Below, piece by piece: positions 16,585 through 25,244 of a stretch of 64,000 nt of DNA. A model generated the notes under the pieces. The model did no database searches and had not been told where the DNA came from. It saw nothing but the letters and a program-made list of their open reading frames with translations. Location of the stretch: positions 124,001 to 188,000 of the forward strand of contig NZ_NJER01000002.1 of assembly GCF_002753895.1 (NCBI RefSeq), written 5' to 3'. Origin of the DNA: Halobacteriovorax sp. JY17. Its GTDB lineage: Bacteria > Bdellovibrionota > Bacteriovoracia > Bacteriovoracales > Bacteriovoracaceae. The translations under genes were made by a program, and so were the position numbers. Each line of letters begins with the position of its first letter. Positions within the stretch are counted from its first letter, which is position 1.

Positions 16585-17532
16585 ATGAGCGCGATTAGAG
16601 AAAAGTCAATTGAAGCATTGACCGAAGCGAAGAAAGTAATTTATGGTCAGGAAAAAATGCTGGATGCCATTTTGGCAGCACTTGTTTGCGAAGGCCATTT
16701 ACTTATAGAAGGAATGCCTGGTTTAGGGAAAACCATGAGTGTTTCAACAATGAGTAAACTCTGTGATCTGTCTTATAAGAGAATTCAATTTACGCCCGAC
16801 CTTCTACCTTCTGATCTAGTGGGAACAATGATTTACTCTCAGCAAAGAGAGGAGTTCTCAACAAAGTTTGGTCCAATATTTACTCAATTACTTTTGGCTG
16901 ATGAGATCAATAGATCTCCAGCAAAAGTTCAGGCAGCATTACTCGAGGCAATGGCCGAAAAGCAAGTCACAATTGGAGATAATACGCATAAGCTCTCTAG
17001 TCCTTTTGTCGTCCTTGCAACACAGAACCCTATAGATCAAGAGGGGACATATCAACTTCCTGAAGCTCAGTTAGATCGCTTTATGATGAAGATTGATGTG
17101 GATTATCCAGATTTTGAAGCAGAGAAAAATATTCTTGGTCAGAAAGGAAACTTCCTAGATGAGATTAAATCTGTTCTGACAACAGATGATATACTTTCAA
17201 TGAAAGAAGAGGTTGAGGCAATATATATTGACGAAAAAATTAAAGATTTAATTGTTAAAATTGTTCATGCAACAAGACCTGGTAATAAACACTTTGATAA
17301 ATCATTTGAAGGCGCGATTCTCGCTGGTGGATCACCACGTGCTTGTATTTGGCTATATAAAATTAGTAAGTTTATAGCGTACATGGATAATAAGGACTTT
17401 GTAACTCCAGGGCATATCATGGAAATTGTTTCAGGAGTTCTTGGTCACAGGTTAATACTTACTTATGAGGCCTCTATTGATAATCTGAAGGGCTCAGATA
17501 TCGCAAAGAGAATCGCAGAAAAGCTAATATAA
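16585..17532 (+). CDS. moxR: MoxR-family AAA+ ATPase
   Basis: A 315-residue AAA+ ATPase with Walker A GMPGLGKT, Walker B LLADEINR and the family stretch RSPAKVQAALLEAM. The sensor region ATQNPIDQEGTYQLPEAQLDRF is near-canonical for MoxR. These proteins act as chaperones that mature or insert cofactors into partner complexes, typically together with VWA-domain proteins. It heads the Bat-type operon; its TAA overlaps the next ATG by one base. Confidence 0.93.
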   Translation: MSAIREKSIEALTEAKKVIYGQEKMLDAILAALVCEGHLLIEGMPGLGKTMSVSTMSKLCDLSYKRIQFTPDLLPSDLVGTMIYSQQREEFSTKFGPIFTQLLLADEINRSPAKVQAALLEAMAEKQVTIGDNTHKLSSPFVVLATQNPIDQEGTYQLPEAQLDRFMMKIDVDYPDFEAEKNILGQKGNFLDEIKSVLTTDDILSMKEEVEAIYIDEKIKDLIVKIVHATRPGNKHFDKSFEGAILAGGSPRACIWLYKISKFIAYMDNKDFVTPGHIMEIVSGVLGHRLILTYEASIDNLKGSDIAKRIAEKLI

Positions 17533-18374
17533 TGAATTTAAAAAGTGTAAGAGAAATTGTTGGAGGAATTAAAGGGGCTCTCTTTAAGAACTCAAATGGG
17601 TTTTCCATAGGAATGTTGAAATCACATTTCAAGGGTAGTGGATTGCAGTTTAAAGAGCATATGGTTTATTCCCATGGAGACGATGTTCGTTTTATTGACT
17701 GGAACCTCACGGCAAAAACACAGAATACATTTGTAAAAACATTTGAAGAAGAAAGAAATGTTGAAATAGTAGTTGTTTTAGATTTATCGGCTTCAATGTT
17801 CTTAGGTTATAAAGGAGTATCAAAACTCCAAGCTTCAATAGAAATATGCTGTCTTCTTTTCTTACTTTCAAGTGAAACAAGCGACTACGTTCAAGTTATT
17901 ATTCTTGGTGAGGTTATAACATCACTTCCAAAGGCCTCGGGTGAAAAAGGAATTGCCATTTTAGTTTCTAAGTTAGAAGAAATAGGCGTACTAAACTCTA
18001 GTGGAAAGGTGAACATAAACTATCCTTATGAAAATGAGGGGATTGAATCAGTAGATAAAGAAAAGTCTTTGAAGTATTTGAGAAGAAATAAAGAAGTTGT
18101 GATCCTCTCTGATTTTGTAAGCTTCTTAAGTGCTGAAGAGTTAAAGAAATTAGCCTTTAGGAAGCATGTGCATTGTTTTCGCGTGATAGGACCTTTAGAT
18201 GAAGCCGCTAGGAAATCATACAATCTTTATACAAAAAGTCGCGATGGTTCAGGTGCTTTGGCTGAGATTCATAAAAAGAAAATAGAAGAACTTGAAGATA
18301 TCCTAGGGAAGAGAATAAAGAAGTTGAATGTAAAGGATCGATACCTTGAAGAGTTTATAAAGGAGATGATGTGA
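17532..18374 (+). CDS. DUF58 / VWA-like protein of the Bat operon
   Basis: A 280-residue soluble protein of the DUF58 family. The DUF58 signature around HGDDVRFIDWNLTAKT is clear, and a VWA-like metal-site motif DLSAS follows. In MoxR operons the DUF58 protein is the usual direct partner of the ATPase. Its ATG overlaps the moxR stop and its own TGA overlaps the next GTG, so translation is probably coupled. Confidence 0.9.
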   Translation: MNLKSVREIVGGIKGALFKNSNGFSIGMLKSHFKGSGLQFKEHMVYSHGDDVRFIDWNLTAKTQNTFVKTFEEERNVEIVVVLDLSASMFLGYKGVSKLQASIEICCLLFLLSSETSDYVQVIILGEVITSLPKASGEKGIAILVSKLEEIGVLNSSGKVNINYPYENEGIESVDKEKSLKYLRRNKEVVILSDFVSFLSAEELKKLAFRKHVHCFRVIGPLDEAARKSYNLYTKSRDGSGALAEIHKKKIEELEDILGKRIKKLNVKDRYLEEFIKEMM

Positions 18375-19153
18375 AATTATCTTTGACCTTAACTTTATTT
18401 CTCTTTATTTTAAATTTTTCTTCACTTGCTTACGAAGTGGAGGGTAGATTAAAAAACTTAAGTCCAGATAAGATAATACTTGAGGGAGAGAGCTTTGATG
18501 GTGAACTTTCTATATGGCCAATGCCTGAAGAAAGTCTTGAGGCAATCAAAGAAAGCTTGGAAGGTAAATCATTTCTAGATTATTTTTATATAGCGAAAAT
18601 TGATAATATCAGATTCTCAGAAAATAATTCAGATGTTATTGTCGTCAATGCTAAAGTAGTTTTAGTTAAAGCGTACGAGTCTAAGAGTGTTTTTATTTGG
18701 ACCTATAAGAGCTTGACCGTCCCTGTTGCCGTTGAAGAAGTGGCACCTCAAAAAAATGATGTCGGAAAGAATTTTGTGATACTTAATCAGAAAGAAGGTT
18801 TCCTTTCGAGCAAGTATAACTTCTCTTTATTGTTGGTAGGTCTCTTGTTTATTGTTTTAACTTTTTATTTTGGAAGAAAGGTACAAACTAGAAGAAGAAT
18901 AAAGAAAGAGCAGCTCGCCATAATTTCAAATTGGAATAACCTTTTTCAGAATGCAAAGAGGAGAGCTGATGTTGAGATTATTTATGCGAAGAAAAGTGAG
19001 TGGCTCAATATTATAGGAGGAGAGACACCACCGATAATAAATTTTTTTGAAACTTTGAATGCTATTCAATATAAGCAATCGTGGAATGATATCGAGGAAC
19101 ATAAAGTACTTGAGGCCTTTGATGACATAAGAGGTATTTTTGCAAGAACTTGA
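18371..19153 (+). CDS. Bat-operon membrane protein (DUF4381-like position)
   Basis: A 260-residue protein with an N-terminal signal peptide, a mainly extracytoplasmic domain, one membrane helix at about residues 152-169, and a basic cytoplasmic tail of about 90 residues. Its place between DUF58 and batA is where many Bat operons encode a DUF4381-type membrane protein. I cannot confirm that family by motif. The GTG start at 18371 overlaps the previous stop by four bases, and the 3' end overlaps batA by 14 bases. Confidence 0.75.
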   Translation: MKLSLTLTLFLFILNFSSLAYEVEGRLKNLSPDKIILEGESFDGELSIWPMPEESLEAIKESLEGKSFLDYFYIAKIDNIRFSENNSDVIVVNAKVVLVKAYESKSVFIWTYKSLTVPVAVEEVAPQKNDVGKNFVILNQKEGFLSSKYNFSLLLVGLLFIVLTFYFGRKVQTRRRIKKEQLAIISNWNNLFQNAKRRADVEIIYAKKSEWLNIIGGETPPIINFFETLNAIQYKQSWNDIEEHKVLEAFDDIRGIFART

Positions 19154-20129
19154 GTTTTCAACATTTTATAATTCTCTGTGGGGAATCGTTGGTCTAGTTG
19201 TATGGACTTTCTCATTTTATCACTTTTTTAAAAAGCCAGAATTACTCCTACCGTCTGGAATGATGAAGAAAACGGGGGGAGTTAAAAGATCTTTGGTGTG
19301 GATTGTTGGCAGCCTTGGTTGGCTTCTTGTTGCCTACTCTTTAACTCAGCCAAGAGTTCCTCAGGGCTTTGCCAAGAATAAAATTGAAGTTAATGATATT
19401 TTCTTTGTCGTTGATGTTTCGAGATCAATGCTTGCAGATGACTTTAAGCCAAATAGACTTGAGGTTGCAAAAGATAAAATTGCTGACTTTGTTGGACTAA
19501 GACCTACTGATAGAATTGGTTTGATAATTTTTTCGGAAAGAGCCTTTACACTACTGCCACTTAGTACAGATTTAAAACTAATCAAGCAAATGGTTGGAGA
19601 AATAGATGTTGGAGGAATGCTTGGAAGTGGGACAAATATTGGTGATGCTTTAGGTTTAGCTGTGGCCCGTGGGGCTCAGTCGTTAGCAAAGAGTAAAGTT
19701 ATTATACTTCTTACTGATGGAGTTAGTAATGTAGGCTTTTTAACACCCATTCAAGCAGCCGAAGAAGCAATGAAGCAAGGAATAAAGGTTTATACCATAG
19801 GAATCGGAGGTCGTGGAGATGCAAGAATTCCATATGGAAAGAATATATTTGGTCGACAGAGGTATCAACCCATTCCCGGGGGATCAATAGACTTCAAGAC
19901 ATTGCAGGCTATTGCTGACAAAACGAAAGGAAAAAGTTTTGAAGCTCAAGATGAAAAAGCATTGGCAGAAGTTTTAAGTGAAATTGAAAAATTAGAAAAA
20001 TCTGAAATAAATGCTAGCGCAAGGGTAATCTATAAGGAACTTTATTTAATGTTCTTAATTCCCGGTGTTGTTTTAATTTTATTGGCTTCATTTCTTAGAA
20101 AGTATTACTTGAGAGAGGGAGGAGTATGA
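19140..20129 (+). CDS. batA: BatA-type VWA membrane protein
   Basis: A 329-residue protein with two N-terminal membrane helices, a VWA domain and a C-terminal membrane helix. The MIDAS metal-binding motif DVSRS is intact in VVDVSRSMLADDFKPNR, and the LLTDG motif follows. It is a component of the Bat (aerotolerance/envelope stress) system. The TTG start at 19140 lies inside the preceding gene and has AAGAGG (19129-19134) five bases upstream, which decides the start. Its stop overlaps the next ATG. Confidence 0.88.
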   Translation: MQELEFSTFYNSLWGIVGLVVWTFSFYHFFKKPELLLPSGMMKKTGGVKRSLVWIVGSLGWLLVAYSLTQPRVPQGFAKNKIEVNDIFFVVDVSRSMLADDFKPNRLEVAKDKIADFVGLRPTDRIGLIIFSERAFTLLPLSTDLKLIKQMVGEIDVGGMLGSGTNIGDALGLAVARGAQSLAKSKVIILLTDGVSNVGFLTPIQAAEEAMKQGIKVYTIGIGGRGDARIPYGKNIFGRQRYQPIPGGSIDFKTLQAIADKTKGKSFEAQDEKALAEVLSEIEKLEKSEINASARVIYKELYLMFLIPGVVLILLASFLRKYYLREGGV

Positions 20130-21913
20130 GCTTTGAATACCATAAATATCTTGCTATTGCAGTCCCTCTCTTAGTTGTTCACTTCTATTTTTTTAGAAGA
20201 AACGATAAGGAGTTCTTTCAATGGGTAGAAGACCATTGGTTTCTTAAGAGAAGTATTTCAAGTAAAGTTAGCAGACTTTTTTTCTTCGTTGCAATGGCAC
20301 TCCTTGCCCTGTCGACTCTTGATCTTAGGGGACCTGAGGAAAAAATAGAAACTTCAATACCAGATCAAAAGACAATTATTCTTCTAGATAAATCAGCGAG
20401 TATGCTGGTTGAAGATGTAAGACCCAATCGTTTTAAAAAGGCCGTAATGATGGCAAGGCACTTTGTGAAAAAGGCCGCTGGCCATCAAGTCTCTATAATT
20501 GTCTTTTCAGATACTCATAAGAGAGTCGTTCCATTTACAGATGACATTGACTTATTAGACTCCATTCTTGGAGGACTATTGGATCTTGATATTAACGTTG
20601 GTGGATCTGAATTGTCTGTGGCAATGAAAGAGGCGACAAGTTATTTTACCCTAGAGAATGAATATAAAGGTGGAAATCTTCTTGTCTTTACTGACGGAGA
20701 AGAACATGACTCTTTAGAAAACTTTAAGCTACAAGATGACATAAACTTGGCAATTGTTGGAATTGGAACACTTAATGGCGGCCCGATACCCCTTCGAAGA
20801 AAAGGTGGAAGCTTTCAAGGTTATAAGAAGTATGAAGGCAAAGAGATAAACTCTAAATTGAATGAAGTTAATATTAAAAAATTTGTAAATAGAACAAAGA
20901 ATTCAAAATATTGGATATCTCTTTCCTATAGTCTGCCTACAGATGAGATCTTAGACTTTTTTAGACAGAAATTTCAATCAAAACTTAGTAAAGGGCAATC
21001 TCGCATTAGGCCGGTTTTAGTGAAATACCTAGTTATACCTGCTGTTTTTATTTATCTTCTTTCATACCTTATCTCTCTACGTAGATCTTACGCCGTATTA
21101 TCACTTCTGCTTGTAGTCACTCTTGCTACGGGAAGACCTGTAGCCGCAGAAGAAAAAGAAATCTCGCCAAATGATATAAAGGCACAAGCACTTCTCGAGA
21201 AGATGAGGCAAGGAGATCTGGACGAGACAGGTAAGCTTAAAATTGCTGAGGAATTGCTAAAGCTTAATAAATCAAAAGAATCGAGTACGATTTATCAAGA
21301 AACGATTAAGAATATTGACGAGTATCCAAATAATACTTTGTTGAACATGGGAACAAGCTTGTTGAAATCTGGGAAAATTGGTGAAGCACTAGATCTTTTT
21401 GATAAAATAAGAGAGAGGCGCGAGTTTAGTGAGGAAGAAAGAAAAATCATTGAAACGAATACGCTAAGAGCGATTCAAAAAAGTAAGCAAGATAAGAAAG
21501 AACAAGAAGATAAGAAAAAAGAGGAAGAAAAAGAGAAAAAGAAGAACGAAGATAAGAAAAAACAAGATAAAGGTGAGAAGGATCAGTCTGGAGATAAGAA
21601 GGAAGACAAGAAAGGGAAGGGATCTCAAAATCAAAATGAAAAAGACCAGAAACCTTCTGAAAATAAAAATGATAAAGATGAAGATAAGGAAGATAATAAG
21701 AAAAAGAATGAAGAGAGTGACAATAAAGATGATAAAAAAAATAAACAAAAGAAGACAATAAAAGAAAAAGAGAGTGATATTAAGAAGAAGAGAAAAATGG
21801 TGAAGATTCCTGCAACTCTGAAACAGATTATGAATGATGACAGGGGATTACAAAAGAAATATTTAAAGACAACTATTGGTAAAGATAAAAGAAGTGAAAG
21901 AAGAGATTGGTAA
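20126..21913 (+). CDS. BatB-BatC fusion: VWA domain, TPR region and charged tail
   Basis: A 595-residue protein that appears to join two Bat components. Residues 1-340 are BatB-like: membrane helices, a VWA domain with MIDAS motif DKSAS, then a C-terminal membrane helix. A second hydrophobic stretch ending near VAAEEKE resembles the signal peptide of a BatC protein and is followed by a TPR-like region (about 345-440). About residues 480-565 are almost entirely Lys, Glu, Asp, Asn and Gln, a low-complexity segment usual at BatC C-termini. The ATGA overlap with batA indicates coupling. The fusion is inferred from domain order. Confidence 0.82.
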   Translation: MSFEYHKYLAIAVPLLVVHFYFFRRNDKEFFQWVEDHWFLKRSISSKVSRLFFFVAMALLALSTLDLRGPEEKIETSIPDQKTIILLDKSASMLVEDVRPNRFKKAVMMARHFVKKAAGHQVSIIVFSDTHKRVVPFTDDIDLLDSILGGLLDLDINVGGSELSVAMKEATSYFTLENEYKGGNLLVFTDGEEHDSLENFKLQDDINLAIVGIGTLNGGPIPLRRKGGSFQGYKKYEGKEINSKLNEVNIKKFVNRTKNSKYWISLSYSLPTDEILDFFRQKFQSKLSKGQSRIRPVLVKYLVIPAVFIYLLSYLISLRRSYAVLSLLLVVTLATGRPVAAEEKEISPNDIKAQALLEKMRQGDLDETGKLKIAEELLKLNKSKESSTIYQETIKNIDEYPNNTLLNMGTSLLKSGKIGEALDLFDKIRERREFSEEERKIIETNTLRAIQKSKQDKKEQEDKKKEEEKEKKKNEDKKKQDKGEKDQSGDKKEDKKGKGSQNQNEKDQKPSENKNDKDEDKEDNKKKNEESDNKDDKKNKQKKTIKEKESDIKKKRKMVKIPATLKQIMNDDRGLQKKYLKTTIGKDKRSERRDW

Positions 21914-23563
21914 ATGAAAAAAATAATTAGTTTAATATTGATGTTATTAACACTCACAAGCTTTGGTTCAGAGAAAGTTTCGATCTCCATTTTGCCGAAT
22001 GCGCCAGTTTTAAATGAACCTTTTGAATTAATATTTAAAATAAAACTTACTGGAGATGAGGAACCATATATCTCTTTTGATCCGGGAGGAGCTTCTGTAA
22101 CAGGAAGAAGTAATGGAGGTGTTTCACTAAAAACAACCATTATAAATGGAAAGTTTACTACCAGCAAAGAAGTAACTTATGTCTATAGTATGCTATCGAC
22201 AAGACGTGGAACTCTCTATATTAAAAATATCGAAGTTGACTTTGGTGGAGGAAAAACAGAGAAGCTCAAAAATCTCAGAATAAATATCCTAAGAGAACCG
22301 CAAAAGCCAAAAGACATTTTTGTTATGGCGATACCATCAAAGACAGAGGTTTATGTTGGTGAGGGCTTTGATGTGAATTATTATCTCTATCAAAGAGTAA
22401 ATGTAATGGGTAGCGAACTCGAAAAGTATCCAGCACTGGGAGACTTTTTAAAACGCTTTCATCTTGTTAATGAAACGATAGAAACGGTGCGATTTAAGGA
22501 TGAGCTCTATCGAAGGTCTTTGAAGTATTCGGCAAGATTGTTCGCTCAGAAGGCCGGGAAGGCTCAAATAGATCCTCTAAAATTAAAAGTTCAGTATTCT
22601 TCTGGAACAAGTCGTAGTAATTTTGGGTTTGGGATACAGCTTGGTCAAGTAAGGGTGAGAAGTTTTCAGAGTGAAAAAGTTGAAATAAACGTTCTTCCTT
22701 TGCCGACAGAAAATGTCCCACCATACTTTAGTGGCCTGGTTGGAGAGCACGATTTTACATTACAGGTTCCACGAACAAAGTATGTGGTTAATGAGGCGAT
22801 TGAGGCAAAACTTGAGGTCCAGGGGGTAGGAGCTTTAGAGGCCTACGAGGCCCCAAAGTTATTTAAACACAAGGACCTTGAAGAATTTGATACAAAGGGT
22901 GAAATTCAGCCGATTAATAATCAGATTCAGAAGAAGACTTTTGAATATACTTATCTTGCTCGTTCATCTTTTGATATTGAAGCTCATGTTGAAAAGGTCG
23001 CATATTTTGATCCTGTAAAAAAAGAATATGTAACGAAAGAAATTCAAGTGCCAAAGATTTCAATTTCTGGAGGGGCGGTCAAGAGCAGTAGTTATAGTAA
23101 CTCTGAAAAAGTGAAGTCCGAACAACTACTACCTATTACTAGTGAAGAGAAGTCACCACTAGGAATAGTTGGAGTAAATTTAGGAAAAGTTAAAACATCT
23201 AATAAAATAATAAATTTGATAAATTATATTTTTGCAGGGGTTTTCTTATTATTAGTTATTAGTCTTTTTTTCGTGAGGAAAAGACTGTCAACGAATATGG
23301 AAATTTCGAAAGAAATCATAAGAGATATATTAAAAGGAAATCTATCCTTCTCCTCCCTTTATAGTGTTTTGAGTTTAATTTCTGATGATTTAGGGAAGAA
23401 TGTTGGCGAGAAGGTGAGAGAAAGCTCTCTCTCTGAAGGAGCAAAGAGCTACTTCTTAAGTCTGCTTGATAGCCTTGAAAGAGGGACATATTCGACAGAA
23501 AAGGGTGGTAAAGGTAAAGTGAATAAAAAACATTTTAAAGAACTTAGGCAAGTTATAAAGTAA
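21914..23563 (+). CDS. batD: BatD-family membrane protein
   Basis: A 549-residue protein with a signal peptide (about residues 1-19), a long periplasmic part resembling BatD (starting with NAPVLNEPFELIFKI, an Ig-like beta domain), one membrane helix near residues 434-455, and a short cytoplasmic tail. It is the last Bat component. The ATG immediately follows the stop of the BatB-BatC gene, and its stop overlaps the ribF ATG by one base. Confidence 0.87.
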   Translation: MKKIISLILMLLTLTSFGSEKVSISILPNAPVLNEPFELIFKIKLTGDEEPYISFDPGGASVTGRSNGGVSLKTTIINGKFTTSKEVTYVYSMLSTRRGTLYIKNIEVDFGGGKTEKLKNLRINILREPQKPKDIFVMAIPSKTEVYVGEGFDVNYYLYQRVNVMGSELEKYPALGDFLKRFHLVNETIETVRFKDELYRRSLKYSARLFAQKAGKAQIDPLKLKVQYSSGTSRSNFGFGIQLGQVRVRSFQSEKVEINVLPLPTENVPPYFSGLVGEHDFTLQVPRTKYVVNEAIEAKLEVQGVGALEAYEAPKLFKHKDLEEFDTKGEIQPINNQIQKKTFEYTYLARSSFDIEAHVEKVAYFDPVKKEYVTKEIQVPKISISGGAVKSSSYSNSEKVKSEQLLPITSEEKSPLGIVGVNLGKVKTSNKIINLINYIFAGVFLLLVISLFFVRKRLSTNMEISKEIIRDILKGNLSFSSLYSVLSLISDDLGKNVGEKVRESSLSEGAKSYFLSLLDSLERGTYSTEKGGKGKVNKKHFKELRQVIK

Positions 23564-24486
23564 TGAAAAAAATTAATAGTTTAAATGAAATTGAAAATGA
23601 AGAATTTGCTATAACAATAGGTAACTTTGATGGTGTTCATATTGGTCATAGATCAATTCTTGGAGATATACAAAGTAAGTGTAAAAAGAAGAATCAAAAA
23701 TTTGTTTTAATAACATTTAGACCACATCCTCTTCGAATATTATGTCCTAAGGAAAACTTCCTGTTGAATACATATTCAGAGAAAGAGAAATTAATTTCCT
23801 CATTAAATGTTGATTACTTTCTAGAGATACCATTTGATCGAGATCTAAGTACACTTGCCCCAAGTGACTTCTTAGATAAGTACATTCTTATTAATAAAGA
23901 TATACATTCGATCTATATGGGGCATGACTTTGCATTTGGAGCTAATAAAGAAGGAAACTTCTCGTTTGTGAAGAAGTATTGTAAAGATGTTCATGTTGAA
24001 AAGCTTAGAGAGTTTACACCAGACGAAGAAAACGTCTCTTCTTCTATTATTAGAAAGCTAATTGATAAGGGGGATATTCTTCGTGCCAATAATCTACTTG
24101 GTCGAAATTTCTTCTTGATGGGGACGATCGTCAAGGGGGCCGGAAGGGGAAAACAAATAGGGTTTCCAACGGCTAATATCTCATACAGCTCCGATAGAAT
24201 AACGCCCAAGACTGGGGTTTATATAACGACAGTAGAAATTAGGGAAATGACCTATTTTTCTATTACTAATATTGGTGTTAACCCTACTTTCTCAGAAGAG
24301 AATCAAAAAACAGTTGAAACACATATCTTTGATTTTGATGATGATATCTATGGTGAAGATCTAAAGGTTTCTTTTCTACAAAGAATAAGGGATGAAAAGA
24401 AATTTAATAGTGTAAATGAACTTGTGGACCAGATAAGACTAGATGTTGAGTTTACAAAAGCCTACTTCAAAGAAAGATCGTGTTAA
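23563..24486 (+). CDS. ribF: bifunctional riboflavin kinase / FAD synthetase
   Basis: A 307-residue enzyme that phosphorylates riboflavin to FMN and adenylates FMN to FAD. The N-terminal nucleotidyltransferase motif GNFDGVHIGH is clear, as is the C-terminal riboflavin kinase motif GRGKQIGFPTANI. Length is typical. The start overlaps the batD stop (TAATG) and the 3' end overlaps aroE by seven bases. No FMN riboswitch is visible, as expected for an operon-internal gene. Confidence 0.95.
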   Translation: MKKINSLNEIENEEFAITIGNFDGVHIGHRSILGDIQSKCKKKNQKFVLITFRPHPLRILCPKENFLLNTYSEKEKLISSLNVDYFLEIPFDRDLSTLAPSDFLDKYILINKDIHSIYMGHDFAFGANKEGNFSFVKKYCKDVHVEKLREFTPDEENVSSSIIRKLIDKGDILRANNLLGRNFFLMGTIVKGAGRGKQIGFPTANISYSSDRITPKTGVYITTVEIREMTYFSITNIGVNPTFSEENQKTVETHIFDFDDDIYGEDLKVSFLQRIRDEKKFNSVNELVDQIRLDVEFTKAYFKERSC

Positions 24487-25142
24487 AGCTCGCTTTACTT
24501 GGTAGGGATATTTCTCATAGTAAATCACAGCAGATGTATGAAGACCTACTGGGTGAGAAGGTTCGTTATGAATTGTTAGATTTTGAAAAGGCTGACGCTA
24601 TCCCTCGGATAGAAGAGGTTCTAGAAGGGCTTGATGGACTAAGTATTACATCACCATATAAGAAACATTTCTTAGATTCTGTTGAGATGAGTCCTGAGGT
24701 AGAGAGTCTTGGAGCAATTAACTGTATTTCTAAACAAAATGGTCGTTACTTCGCAACGAATACTGACTTCTTGGCCGTGAAAGAGATTTTTAAAGAGAGG
24801 TATTTGTCTAAGGATATTATAGTTCTTGGGGATGGAGTAATGGCAAAGATTACCTTGAAAGTATTAAATGACCTTGGATTAGGATATAAGCAATATTCAC
24901 GAAAAAAGGATGGAAATCTAAATAATTTAGTTCTCCTTGGAGATAATACTCTAGTCGTAAACACGTGCAGCAGAAATTTTGTATTCAATAACGAATTAAG
25001 TCCAGGCAGTATTTTTTGGGACTATAATTATTCTTTTCCTGCGCATGTTGAATTTTTCAGGGGTACCTCTACTTTGTATATAGACGGCCTAGAAATGTTA
25101 AAGCTGCAAGCAAAGCACGCATTGAAGTTTTGGAGAAAATAG
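24480..25142 (+). CDS. aroE: shikimate dehydrogenase, compact
   Basis: A 220-residue NADPH-dependent enzyme of the shikimate pathway. Conserved features are ISHSKSQQMYE near the N-terminus, the substrate motif ITSPYKKHF with the catalytic lysine, GAINCI, TNTDF with the catalytic aspartate, a nucleotide-binding VLGDGVMAK, and the C-terminal DGLEMLKLQAKHALKFW. At 220 residues it is about 50 shorter than usual, with deletions mainly in the NADP domain, and VMAK replaces the usual G-A-A/S-R pattern. GTG at 24480 lies inside ribF. Substrate specificity could differ from classical AroE. Confidence 0.85.
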   Translation: MLKLALLGRDISHSKSQQMYEDLLGEKVRYELLDFEKADAIPRIEEVLEGLDGLSITSPYKKHFLDSVEMSPEVESLGAINCISKQNGRYFATNTDFLAVKEIFKERYLSKDIIVLGDGVMAKITLKVLNDLGLGYKQYSRKKDGNLNNLVLLGDNTLVVNTCSRNFVFNNELSPGSIFWDYNYSFPAHVEFFRGTSTLYIDGLEMLKLQAKHALKFWRK

Positions 25143-25244
25143 TTGAGTGTTTCTCTGTGGCAATTCTAACCTATTAAAATTCTTTAAATAAGTTTTAGAT
25201 AATTCCGATAAGATATATATAAGTACTTTTAAATACGGTGTTAT

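Noticed and set aside
21447-22167. Long minus-strand ORFs opposite the charged tail of the BatB-BatC protein
   Set aside because: They read the complement of Lys/Glu codon repeats, giving Leu/Phe/Ser-rich translations, have no ribosome-binding sites and lie inside a well-supported operon.
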